Positions 23,901 to 33,460 of a stretch of 64,000 bases of DNA are shown here, one piece after another. The notes under the pieces are model-generated. The model did not search any database and had not been told where the DNA came from. It worked only from the letters and a program-made list of their open reading frames with translations. A program made the position numbers and the translations under genes. The DNA lies in NCBI RefSeq assembly GCF_031143425.1, contig NC_090440.1, positions 342,181,844 to 342,245,843 of the forward strand, in the 5' to 3' direction. The stretch is from Pleurodeles waltl (Eukaryota > Chordata > Amphibia > Caudata > Salamandridae). Numbering within the stretch: position 1 is the stretch's first letter; each line of letters opens with the position of its first letter.

Positions 23901-24254
23901 TTGGCAATGGCACGCCAAATGTCCCTCTTCTGGTGGGCACTGACCCACATGACATGCACAAGGAAAGAGGAACAGTCATTACCAACTGCACCGTCAATGT
24001 GAGTGGCCCCCTCCCTACTCTGACCATGTGGCCCTTTTATTCCCATGCTTTACTGTAGTATGAACTCTGGCCCCTTCCCTCTCCCACCCAGCCCTCTCCA
24101 CCCAGGCCTAGCCCATACAACGTGCTCCCTGTGTACTAACCTGTTGGTCTGGAGGACCGTAGAGTAGCATGTAGTGGGGGAGGACCCCATCCACAAGTTT
24201 CTCCAACTCCTGTGCAGTGAAGGCAGGGGCCCTTTCCCCAGACGCAGCAGCCAT
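20911..24254 (-). pseudogene. Myb/SANT-like protein 2 of Harbinger A (three exons, repeat tail)
   Basis: Exon 1 (24254-24141) codes MAAASGERAPAFTAQELEKL and on to GPPDQQ, with donor GTTAGT. Exon 2 (23929-23675) starts KRDIWRAIAKDVRTLG and includes HSRKRWDDIR, the two tryptophan-bearing helices of a Myb/SANT-like domain. A 1-nt deletion after KKT shifts to EAQLGMASQRGRGARRTMTP and LAVAYPELDGRL. The donor is GTGAGT (phase 1), and the acceptor before exon 3 (23283) keeps that phase. Exon 3 codes an acidic start, a helical block (LSEEAIDLLRSLTVGQSTIVN), a Ser/Thr/Pro-rich region with frameshifts near 22680 and 22150, and the 18-aa repeats to 20911. Likely DNA-binding accessory protein of transposition (inference). 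It starts 482 bp from the transposase start on the opposite strand. Confidence 0.78.
20938..21792 (-). repeat. 54-bp tandem array coding an 18-aa repeat, 16 units
   Basis: On the minus strand each unit reads TGPETTAGVSPQEGPSIV or the variant TGPETTAGVTAQEGPSIV. Fifteen full units and one partial remain in one open frame for 855 bp, then VCHSPAAQ and a stop at 20911. Two unit classes (SPQEG and TAQEG; GPET and GQET) form a higher-order pattern. A second minus frame is also open throughout (PESQPRRAQ-type) because the unit lacks stops there; I take it as a shadow. Confidence 0.88.
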
Positions 24255-24735
24255 CGTCGCTTCCAGACCGAGGTCACAGCAGCACTAGCAGTGTAGGTCT
24301 TCTCCTGTCGAAGGTCAGGTATCTAGTGATTGAAGAGATAGAAAATGGCGGTGACGTCCGCGGCGGTGACGTCCGCGGCGGGGCGAATCATCACCGCCGG
24401 CGCACCTGTTCATTGGCTCCTGGGACCCATAGGGTCCAATGTTAACCAATGCAGCATTGCACCGCGTCTACGACCGCCTACCGCGACGGTGTGCAACGCC
24501 AGCGCAGTTACCCCACAATCCCATCGTCCCAGTTTAGAGGTCAGGCAGCCGCCATTTCAGGGGCCCACATGGCTTCAGTTACTACTGCGTCACAAATAGC
24601 TAGGCCTATACTCAACCCACATACAGGAAGGGTTTTGTATTTGGTGCCGTTTTCTGTGCTACTGTGGGCACATACCTGGAGGATAGTGACTGTTCCTTCA
24701 CTGTTGTCCTTCTTAGGCACCGTCAGCTGGGACAT
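24255..24735. promoter_or_regulatory. bidirectional promoter region of Harbinger A
   Basis: The divergent starts of Myb2 (24254, minus) and transposase (24736, plus) share this GC-rich interval. It contains a tandem pair of GCGGTGACGTCCGCG (24348-24377), with TGACGTC like a CREB/ATF half-palindrome, and CCAAT-like ATTGG near 24411. No TATA box is evident. Function is inferred from position. Confidence 0.55.
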
Positions 24736-25760
24736 ATGAGAAGATGGCGGAATCCTCCGGTGTACCGACCGCTGGTGGACCTGTTGACGATGGAAGAGAG
24801 ATATTTAATCGTCACCTACAGGTTTGACCGTGCCACAATCCAGGAACTATGTACCCAGTTGGAGCCAGACCTGATGTCACCAATCCGCCATCCGACTGGA
24901 ATCCCCCCTGACGTGCAGGTGCTGTCAGTGCTCCATTTCCTTGCAAGTGGGTCTTTTCAGACAACAGTGGCCATGGCATCAGGGATGTCCCAGCCTATGT
25001 TTTCCAACGTCTTGTCCAGAGTGTTGTCTGCCCTGCTGAAACACGTAAGGAGCTACATCATTTTCCCTCAGGTGGAGGATTTGCCATCAGTGAAAGGTGA
25101 CTTCTATGCCCTTGGACATATCCCCAACGTCATAGGTGCCATTGATGGGACCCATGTAGCTCTGGTTCCCCCCCGCAGGAGTGAACAGGTGTACAGGAAC
25201 AGGAAGAGTAATCACTCCATGAATGTCCAGATGGTCTGTTTGGCAGACCAGTACATCTCGCAGGTAAATGCTATGTTCCCTGGCTCAGTGCATGACGCCT
25301 ACATCCTGCGGAATAGCAGCATCCCTGATATGATGGGTCAACTCCAGAGGCACCATGTATGGCTATTGGGGGACTCTGGTTACCCCAACCTTTCCTGGCT
25401 ATTGACCCCAGTGAGGAATCCCAGGACCAGGGCAGAGGAACGCTACAATGATGCCCATGGGCGGACAAGAGGGTGATCGAACGCACCTTCGGCCTCCTTA
25501 AGGCCAGGTTCCGGTGCCTCCATATGACAGGTGGATCCCTATTCTACTCACCGAAGAAGGTGTGCGACATCATCATCGCCTGCTCCATGCTCCATAATTT
25601 GGCATTGCGACGCCAGGTGCGTTTTCTGCAGGAGGATGATCCAGATGACGGTGTTGTGGCAGCTGTGGAGCGTGTGGAGCCTGTGGACAGTGATGAGGAT
25701 GAAGCTGAGGAAGAAGAAAACGACAACAGGGAGTCCGTCATCCAGCAATATTTCCAGTGA
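24736..25760 (+). pseudogene. Harbinger transposase of A (HARBI1-like DDE), one frameshift, intronless
   Basis: From MRRWRNPPVYRPLVDLLTME: a helical N-terminal domain (FDRATIQELCTQLEP), the HPTGIPPDVQVLSVLHFLAS block, and the catalytic Asp in IGAIDGTHVAL. VYRNRKSNHSMNVQMV and the second Asp (FPGSVHDAYILRNSS) follow. LLGDSGYPNLSWLLTP is continuous, with no intron where B and D have one. A 1-nt loss near 25472 (AHGRTRG, stop) moves the frame to VIERTFGLLKARFRCLH, which holds the catalytic Glu, and on to an acidic tail ending VIQQYFQ. An upstream ATG (24744) is out of frame with the main body, so a second 1-nt lesion near the start is likely. The family cuts at its terminal repeats and targets 3-bp sites. 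Confidence 0.9.
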
Positions 25761-26240
25761 AACACAGGTGAGTACATTTTCAGGTTTAACATTACAGTAA
25801 CTTTCACACGTCTACCTCTATCATGTACCGACATTTCACTCACTATTTGTTAACTGAGTTGTCCCCTTCCATTTCAGTTTCACAAATGCGGTAACCTATG
25901 TGTCAACTGCTTGCATCCTTGAAGGGCTTGTGATGTGTGACATTGGTATGTTAGCCTTCCAATGGGTAACCCATTATGATACTGTAATTGATAATACAAA
26001 ATTACAAATCATAGACTGACTCCAGTTTTTTTAATGTTTCAAGGGTGTTTATTTAAGTGCTAAAAAAATAAGGGGGGTTGTAAAATGGTGATGGGTGATG
26101 TTGGAGGAATGTCCATGGCAGAGTCCAGTCTATTAGTCTCACAGGTACATTGCACATCTGCCCATTGGAAGTGGAGCTGGGGCAGTTCCGATTTGGGCAG
26201 GGTAACAAAGTGGGACAGTGGGGGGACAATCATGGTGGTC

Positions 26241-27767
26241 TTATTTCCTGGCGGTGGTCTTGCCATCTTGCTCTGTCCTGTTCCTGGATCTCAGGGCCCG
26301 CTTGCATGGTGGTTGTCCGTCTGCAGGGGATGGGGTGCTGGTGTGGTGGTCCTGTGGCCGGGCGTCCTGTCCACTAGCGCCGGCGGAGGTGGTGGGCAGT
26401 TCATCGTCATGGCTAGTGTCAGGGGCCCCTTGGAGTGCCACGGTGTCCCTCAAGGTCTTTTGAATGTCCGTCAGCACCCCTACGATGGTGCCCAGGGCGG
26501 AGACGATGGTCCTGAGCTCCTCCCTGAACCCCAAATACTGCTCCTCCTGCAGACGCAGGGTCTCCTGCAACTTGTCCAGGACCGAGGCCATCGTCTCCTG
26601 GGAGTGGTGGTATGCTCCCATGATGGAGGAGAGGGCCTCGTGGAGAGTTGGTTCCCTTGACCTGTCCTCCCTCCGTCGCACAGCAGCCCTCCCAGTTCCC
26701 CTTTGTTCCTGTGCCTCCGTCCCCTAGACCGTGTGCCCACTACCACTGCCCCCAGGTCCCTGTTGTTGTTGGGGTGGTGGGTTAGCCTGGGTGCCCTGTA
26801 GTGGTGGACACACCGCTGATTGACCTGTCCTGGGTAGGGAGGTTTGGGCCCGCTGGGTGGGTGCTGTGCTGGTGTTACCAGAGGGTGGAATTTCGGTGTT
26901 GGGCTGTGGCTGGGCAAGGGGAACCGACTGTCCTGAGGCCCACGATGGTCCGGGCTGTTCATCAAGATCCAGTAGGGCAGAGCTGCTGTCGTCACTGTGG
27001 GCCTCTTCTGGGGGTGGAGTGGTGTTGTCTGGACCCTCTGGTGTAGTGACGTTCCTTCGGGTTCCTGCAGGGGTATAAGAACATGATTATTGCATGTGTT
27101 TGTTTCATGGTGTGCAATGGGTGGGTGTGCGTGAACCCCAGTGCAGGCATTCCTGTGTGGGGGCTTGTGTGATGATGGTTGGAGGGTGTTTTGGGAATGT
27201 GCAGTGGGCATGCTTTAGTGATGGGTGTCCATGCTTAGTTGTGTCATGCAGGTCTTGGGTTTGGGATGTGTAGTTTGTGTTATTAGTACATTACTGAGGA
27301 GTTTGGGTGATAAGGGAGGGTGTGATGGTGGGGGTGTGTGATAGCATGCAGGTAGGGTGGGGGATGTGATATTTAAGATTTGACTTACCAGTGTCTGTTC
27401 CTCCAACGACTCCTCCGAGGCCCTCGGGATGCAAGATGGTCAAGACTTGCTCCTCCCATGTTGTTAGTTGTGGGGGAGGAGGTGGGGGTCCGCCGCCAGT
27501 CCGCTGTACCGCGATGCGGTGCCTGGAGACCGTGGAACGCACCTTCCCCCGGAGGTCGTTCCACCTCTTCCTGATGTCCTCCCTATTTCTTGGGTGCTGT
27601 CCCACTGCGTTCACCCTGTCCACTATTCTTTGCCATAGCTCCATCTTCCTGGCTATTGATGTGTGCTGTACCTGTGAGCCAAATAGCTGTGGCTCTACCT
27701 GGATTATTTCCTCCACCATGACCCTGAGTTCCTCCTCGGAGAAGCGGGGGTGTCTTTGGCGTGCCAA
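26241..27767 (-). pseudogene. Myb/SANT-like protein 1 of Harbinger A (two exons)
   Basis: Exon 1 (27767-27389) starts MARQRHPRFSEEELRVMVEE. The Myb-like trihelix includes MELWQRIVDRVNAVG and IRKRWNDLRGKV, and the exon ends in a Pro-rich stretch, LTTWEEQVLTIL and GGTDT. Donor GTAAGT, 324-bp intron, acceptor CTGCAG, phase 1. Exon 2 (27064-26241) opens TRRNVTTPEGPDNTTPP, passes through an acidic and Pro/Gln-rich linker with one internal stop (about 26725), a helical region (EALSSIMGAYHHSQETM) and a basic end (CKRALRSRNRTEQDGK). With the stop ignored it would be 400 aa, close to the 413 aa of C's gene and with the same intron phase. Known partners of this type bind terminal repeats and import the transposase. 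Confidence 0.85.
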
Positions 27768-28316
27768 GGGGTGGTGTGTGTGATGTGTGGGGTGGTGTAT
27801 GTGGTGATGAGTGTGGTGAGTGTAGTGGTATGTGGTGTTTTGTGCTTGGATGTTGTGTGGGTGATGGTGTTGTGTGCCTCTGTGTGATGGGGTTGTCTAT
27901 TCTGTGCTCTCTCTCTGGCCTTCTCTCTGAATTTCCGGTCGTAGGGGTTTGTGGGTGATGTGTGTGTGTATTTTATATTGTATTGAATGTGTGGGAGTGG
28001 TGTGTGTATGTGTATCAGGTGTGTTTATTTGGAATTGCCCAATGTGGCAGTGTTTTGGAGATGTGAAAGACCGCCGCGTGGATTCGTGGGTCGTAATGGC
28101 ATGGGCATGTTTCTGTTGGCGTGGAGGTGGAGGATTTGTTTCCGCATGTTTATCGCTGACCTTTGGTGTGGCGGTCTTGTGTGGGTGTTTGAATTTCGGC
28201 GAATTCCATGATGTGTGTCATAATAGCTGTGGCGGTCTACCGCCGCCACCGCGGTGTATTGGCGGTCTTCTGCACGGCGGTAAGCACCTTATACCGCCAA
28301 TGTTGTAATGACCCCC

Positions 28317-28447
28317 TTTGTCTTTCTCAGGTGATTTTAGTAGTAGGCACACATGGTTCTCATTTACCTGCCTTATATAAAAACACAGGGGCATTCTGGA
28401 AGTTGTAGTTCAAAGTGCCACTTTCAAAGTCCTTCTGTAAATGTTGC
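28317..28447 (-). repeat. repeat H1, right part
   Basis: Continues 18840-18964 across element A. It matches the complement of 32640-32760 (for example GGCACACATGGTTCTCATTT and GGGGCATTCTGG). Confidence 0.75.
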
Positions 28448-29552
28448 TAATCAATTCAATTCAGCTTTATTTTGGTGCAAGATACTATTAAATCACAACT
28501 TGCAAAGCACTAATAATAAATATGGAGATTAAAAAGGACAGGAATATAAAAATATAATCCTCTACATAATAATAAAATAGAACATCAAAATTAATAATGT
28601 ATATCATAAACAGGATCTGAATACAAATACGAATATAACATGTAAAAATATAATCCTCTGCATAATAGTAAAATGGAGCATTCAAGTTAATAATGTACGT
28701 CACAAACAGAGCTGAAATAAAAATAAGAATATAATATATAAACATAACCACAAAGGTTTCATAAAAACTAAATAGTAAAAAAAAACAAGCCCTCAAAGAG
28801 GCAACAAGTATCTCATTGTTCCTGCAATGCCTCACATTCCAAAATTAATTTATGATAAAACATTGATAATGGACTACAACTCAGGGGTCAACACTCAAGT
28901 TGAGGCTTCGGAAGTGTATGTTCTGCATCGGCCCTCACAGTTTTTGCTCTGAATCACCATATTGTCTCTAGGAATTTTGCCAAAACACATGCCACAAGCC
29001 CATGAGGGTTTGTTTTGTAGATCCTAAGGGCCACAAGCCGCTTGCTAAGGCCCAAGGATTGGCAAAGCCGTCTGCTTGGAATAGGTGAGGCAATGAAGTG
29101 AAACATGGGCAATGCACTCCGTGGTCTCGCAACCAATTGGGCATAAAGCTGTGTGGCCTTCAGATTGGTTCCATTTACAAGTGAGAGCGCGTAAAGGGAA
29201 GGATCCTATTCTAAATCTAATATAAAGTGCACATGCTAAGGGATATATAGTCAAATCCATGCCATGCTCAAATTCATAATGGCACTTTACTGATAAAAAG
29301 CTATCCGTCATGCTAGAAGAGGGAACCACTGGTAACTTTTCTACTTGCAAACTTAGCCAGTATGCGTCCTTTAAAATCTAGATGGCATTTTTGGGAAGAT
29401 AGAAGGGATCTGACCAGTAGGCGCCCAGCCCAAGTTTAGAAAGAGTATTTTTAACGTAACTACACTATGCAATTTTCTAAATCGAGGGAGCACTCAACAA
29501 GGTGCTCAGCCATGCTCTAAATAAGAACAGGGTATCCGTGGACCAAATCCTT

Positions 29553-29912
29553 ATCCAATCCAACAATGGTCTGGTAGCAGCTATTTCTGAATTTGAATAT
29601 AGATTTAGATCCATACGAATGAGCAATGTGGGGGAGCTTGCAGGTATTTTCAATAAAGCTTTTATACAGTAATTCTCTGCTCTCTCTAGATCTTTCAAAT
29701 TGCCATGACCCCATAGATATGCACCATATAAAATCCAATCCAACAATGGTCTGGTAGCAGCTATTTCTGAATTTTAATATAGATTTAGATCCATACGAAT
29801 GAGCAATGTGGGGGAGCTTGCAGGTATTTTCAATAAAGCTTTTATACAGTAATTCTCTGCTCTCTCTAGATCTTTCAAATTGCCATGACCCCATAGATCT
29901 GCACCATATAAA
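29553..29912. repeat. 180-bp tandem duplication inside LINE K
   Basis: 29553-29732 and 29733-29912 are nearly identical; I see about two differences (GAATTTGAAT against GAATTTTAAT, and ATAGATATGC against ATAGATCTGC). The unit is 60 codons, so the LINE frame is kept, and the segment LWGHGNLKDLERAENY occurs twice. Confidence 0.92.
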
Positions 29913-30130
29913 ATCCCCCCTCTAACTTAGCTTTTGTAAATTTCCATTGCAGGAGTGATGGGAAATCTGGGAGATCTGGCAGCAAATCTCAAAGTGCCCC
30001 TGACTTTTGTTTCAAACTCATAGAGCACTTCAGGAGTTGGGCTGGCCATTTGTGTGAAACCTACAACATAACTCCTAGGTAACACCCTTTCTAAAAGTTT
30101 ACCCTCCAACAATATGTGTTTCCTCACTTT

Positions 30131-30760
30131 GGGCCTCATTCTAACCTTGGCGGACGGCGGAGGCCGTCCGCCAAGGTTCCGCCGCCAAATGACCGCACCG
30201 CGGTCACAAGACCGCGGTGGCCATTCTAACATTTCCTCTGGGCCGGCGGGCGCTCTCCAAAAGAGCGCCCACCGGCCCAGAGGAAATGCCCCTGCAACGA
30301 GGACGCCGGCTCAGAATTGAGCCGGCGTAGTTGCAGGGGTGCGACGGGTGCAGTTGCACCCGTCGCGTATTTCAGTGTCTGCATGGCAGACACTGAAATA
30401 CTTTGCGGGCCCTCTTACGGGGGCCCCTGCAGTGCCCATGCCATGAGCATGGGCACTGCAGGGGCCCCCAGGGGCCCCGCGGCACCCCCTACCGCCATCC
30501 TGTTCCTGGCGGGAGACCCGCCAGGAACAGGATGGCGGTAGGGGGTGTCAGAATCCCCATGGCTGCGGAGCGCGCTCCGCAGCCATGGAGGATTCCCCCG
30601 AGCAGCGGAAGGTCGGCGGGAGACCGCTGACTTTCCGCTTCTGACCGCGGCTGAACCGCCGCGGTCAGAATGCTCGTGGGAGCACCGCCAGCCTGTTGGC
30701 GGTGCTCCCGTGGTCGGTGGCCCTGGCGGCCACCGGCCGCCAGGGTCAGAATGACCCCCC
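30131..30760. mobile_element. Harbinger-type MITE composed of consecutive hairpins
   Basis: Left end GGGCCTCATTCTAACC and right end, inverted, GGGGGGTCATTCTGACC. TTT flanks both sides (30128-30130 and 30761-30763). The interior is an almost unbroken series of 13 inverted repeats (details under findings), with arms of 8-30 bp and very short loops. No protein is encoded. The terminal CATT core and GGCGG resemble elements A and B, so it is probably mobilised by that family. It interrupts LINE K: removing it with one TTT rejoins the LINE codons as DIKHK-VRKH. Confidence 0.92.
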
Positions 30761-30889
30761 TTTGTGTTTTATATCACCAAAAAACTTGGATTTGGTTTGA
30801 ATGGCGTTTCTTTGTAAACTATGCTCCCTACAGAATCGCGTAAACTTCTCAAGTAGCTTCACCAGACCAAAAGCAGTTTACAATAGCAA

Positions 30890-31790
30890 TAAGGTGTTGT
30901 TGTGTAGCCAGTTTAGTTATAGCTCCATGCACGTTAGTTTAACACACTATGCCGATGTGCACTTTGACCTAGATATATTTTATTCAGCTTCGCATTGTTA
31001 TTTTTATGGTAAGCAGTTTTACCGTCTTGTTTTATTTTCATCTATCTAACTGTTTTTGCTTAGCCCAGCACTGTGTTCTCAAACAAGACATTCTTGATCA
31101 CTTTGTGCTTCAGTCAAGGCTACAGTTTGGTACATTGCTGGTGAACATGGTAGAAGTTTAGTCTCCAGCATTTATAGAAAATACACATCCTTATGTAGGG
31201 ATATTTTCTTAGAACATCAGCTGTGTTATTATAAAAACACTTCCTAGTCCCATTATACGTTATGAGGGAGATTCCAGCCAGGGAACCACGACTGTATGCT
31301 GACTGCTGAATGCTTTGCTGCAGATGCTAACGCAGACTACAGGCCTTTGCTCAGGTATGAGGGTTGATGTCCTACCGGGGGAACCTGAAAGGCAAAATTA
31401 GAGCTTAACATGCTGTGCTCAGATTATGATTCAGATAGGAAATAGTTCCTAAATCCTAGTGACAATATGATACCATTATTCTTATGCTTCACTCTCCTCG
31501 TCACCATTTTAATATCGTCATGTTGTGTCATCCTGGTTATTGCAGCTCACGCTTTGTTATCTAAGATGCAGTCGTTTTATTAAACCAGTTATTAAAACTT
31601 ATACTGCCTCTTTTTGTCATTTATATATGAGACTGAACTGTGAATGAGAGAACCGGATGCGACCTGAGTGACCACGACTTCCCTGAGAAGCCTAATATGT
31701 CATGTGCTAGGCTGTCCAATCATCACTATCTCCTGGTATAGATGAAGCACTGCTAGTTAGCTGGAGCAAAACCCGGATTGAGAGCGACAG
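30890..31790 (+). repeat. interspersed repeat G1 (within LINE K)
   Basis: About 900 bp matching 60905-61656 plus 63839-64000 (G2). Shared parts include a TTATTATAAAAACACTTC segment (31227) and GAGGGAGATTCCAGCCAG. The TATAAAA and its length suggest an LTR or a long non-autonomous element; termini are not resolved. Confidence 0.65.
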
Positions 31791-32599
31791 GTGTCACCTG
31801 CAGTGGGTCAGACTCACCGTGGACGATCTTGCTACTCAAAATCCAGCAGTCTCATTAGAATAATGAGAGCCTACGCAACAGTGCCATCAGCGAACAATAG
31901 ACATGTGGTACTGGCCCCACCTAGTTTAGGGACGTCATTAGCGCAATCAAATAAGTACGGAATACAAGCATTTATAAACAATAAAAAAAAGTGTGGGATC
32001 CACACAAATACCTGTCTCACACCCTTCTGTATTGAAATCTCTCTTGTTAATTCCCCATTTATTCCCTACCTAATTCTGGCATAGCTCTCAGAGTACAGTT
32101 CTTTGATCAGATTGAGCAGAGGTCCTGGAACTCCAGCTCTGTCCAGAACCTACAACAATTTGAAACGAGGGACCAGATCAAAAGCAGATTTGAGATCGAC
32201 AAAGGCAACAAAAAGTTTCCCTAAGTACAGATCCACCGTCTTCCACTTGATAGGTAGGAAGCGGAAGACCTGGTCAACTGTGCTTGTCATCTGCCTGAAG
32301 CCTGCCTGCAAATGGCTAAGGGCTCCATTTTCCTTTATTCAGTGCTTTGGCTTACTCAGGACCTGATAGCAAAATATTTTTTGCAAGTTGTCTAGCAGGC
32401 TAATTGGACAATTATTGTTCCTTTCCAAGAGCGGGGGTGACTACCACCCGCCAGGATGGCATTCGACACACTATTGACATAGGGGCCCCAGAGGTTGAGA
32501 TCAGATTTGAACAGATCAGACGGTATTTCATCTAAGCTAGGAGCCTTTCCCGGTTCGCTGTGATAATAAACTGTTATGACCTCTCATAGTATGTTTACT

Positions 32600-32850
32600 T
32601 GTGAAATGAGCAGAATGCAAATATTGATTAGCAACATTTAAAGAAGGACTCTGAAAGTGTCACTTTGAACTATAAGTCCCAGAATGCCCCTGTGTTTATA
32701 TAAGGCAGGTAAATGAGAACCATGTGTGCCTACAAACTAAAACAACCTTCTGAGGAAGACGAAATGTTGAAACACTTAGTGGTGTTTGAAGTGCTGCTCT
32801 GTGAATAAATGGAATCTGCTAATCCTTACCTCTGGGAGTGCAGCAATTCT
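32600..32850 (+). repeat. repeat H2 (uninterrupted copy)
   Basis: Complement of H1 (18840-18964 joined to 28317-28447). It holds AATAAA (about 32805) and ends in a long (TA) tract. Its centre, GAGGAAGACGAAATGTTGAA, shows the empty site of element A. Confidence 0.75.
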
Positions 32851-32854
32851 TGTT

Positions 32855-32856
<2 letters not shown>

Positions 32857-32909
<53 letters not shown>
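32857..32909 (+). repeat. (TA)n microsatellite
   Basis: Pure TA dinucleotide run of about 26 units at the end of repeat H2. Confidence 0.97.
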
Positions 32910-32911
<2 letters not shown>

Positions 32912-32949
32912 CATAGTGGCGGCACCCTGTAGGTAGTTATTAGTTAGGA

Positions 32950-33236
32950 CCTAGGGGCATATTTATACTCCATTTGCGCCAAATTTGCGTCATTTTTTTA
33001 ACACCAATTCGGCGCAAAACAAAGTCCATATTTATATTTTGATTTTAAACATGTCTAATGTCAAAATATTGGAGTTTGCACAATTTTTTAGATGTGTGAA
33101 CCTACCTTGTGTCAATGAGATGCATGGTAGGAGTTCCCATGTAAAAAATGGTGCTAACCCATAGCCCCATATGTATCCCCCGTACTAAAATGAGGCACAG
33201 GTGGGAGGAGGGGCTAAGTAATGTTGCAAAGCTAAC
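32950..33236 (+). repeat. possible MITE end, undefined
   Basis: Starts GGGGCATATTTATACTCC followed by short GCGCC/GCGCAA motifs, which looks like a transposon terminus. No matching inverted end was found before the next TA tract. Confidence 0.3.
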
Positions 33237-33271
33237 TATATATATATATTATGTGTGTGTATATATAGTAT

Positions 33272-33322
<51 letters not shown>

Positions 33323-33328
33323 TATATT
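33237..33328 (+). repeat. imperfect (TA)n microsatellite
   Basis: TA-rich tract interrupted by TGTGTG, AGTATG and TATG. Confidence 0.95.
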
Positions 33329-33343
33329 AATAGCAAAACAAGG

Positions 33344-33460
33344 CCCTTTCAGGGTTAGAGTGACACATAAATTATGCAAAAAACAAAGGAGAACTCTGGG
33401 AAGTTCCCAAATTTAGGTGGAAAGCAGCTCTAGTAAGGCGTCACTCTAACCCTGAAAGGG
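33344..33460. mobile_element. 117-bp foldback element with 21-bp perfect arms
   Basis: The left arm (33344-33364) begins CCCTTTCAGGGTTAGAGTGA, and the right arm (33440-33460) is its exact reverse complement over all 21 bases. The 75-bp spacer contains nothing recognised. Likely a small MITE; the family is unknown. Confidence 0.8.

Larger units (their letters stand above)
18965..28316. mobile_element. PIF/Harbinger element A, complete, 9352 bp, three genes
   Basis: Left end GGTGGTCATTACAACCCTGG; right end, inverted, GGGGGTCATTACAAC. The 3-bp target duplication TTT lies at 18962-18964 and 28317-28319. Excision in silico recreates the H repeat as it appears, uninterrupted, at 32640-32850. Order: terminal arrays, Myb2 (-), shared promoter, transposase (+), Myb1 (-), terminus. 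A 3-bp duplication is characteristic of Harbinger. Standard members encode a transposase and one Myb-like protein; this one has two Myb-like genes. All three genes have small lesions (frameshifts, one stop), so it is probably no longer autonomous. Confidence 0.92.
28450..32590 (-). pseudogene. LINE K (non-LTR retrotransposon), antisense, interrupted
   Basis: On the minus strand, 32480-31830 encodes reverse-transcriptase blocks: CPISLLDNLQKIF, LQAGFRQMTSTVDQVF, FVAFVDLKSAFDLVP (catalytic motif A) and LLFADGTVA (motif C, with FADD changed to FADG). After repeat G1 and the MITE, the frame continues KVRKHILLEGKLLERVL, then LWGHGNLKDLERAENY. The C-terminal CPIGCETTECIAHVSLHC fits the C-X3-C-X7-H-X4-C knuckle known from L1-type ORF2 proteins. 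Several stops are present. An L1/Tx1-like clade is possible; the endonuclease end is not seen. LINE M at 44400 may be the same family. Confidence 0.75.

Noticed and set aside
30131..30760. Chain of hairpins read as a microRNA cluster
   Set aside because: Transposon termini, a target duplication and position within a LINE explain it as a MITE. Small-RNA production is possible but nothing in the sequence shows it.
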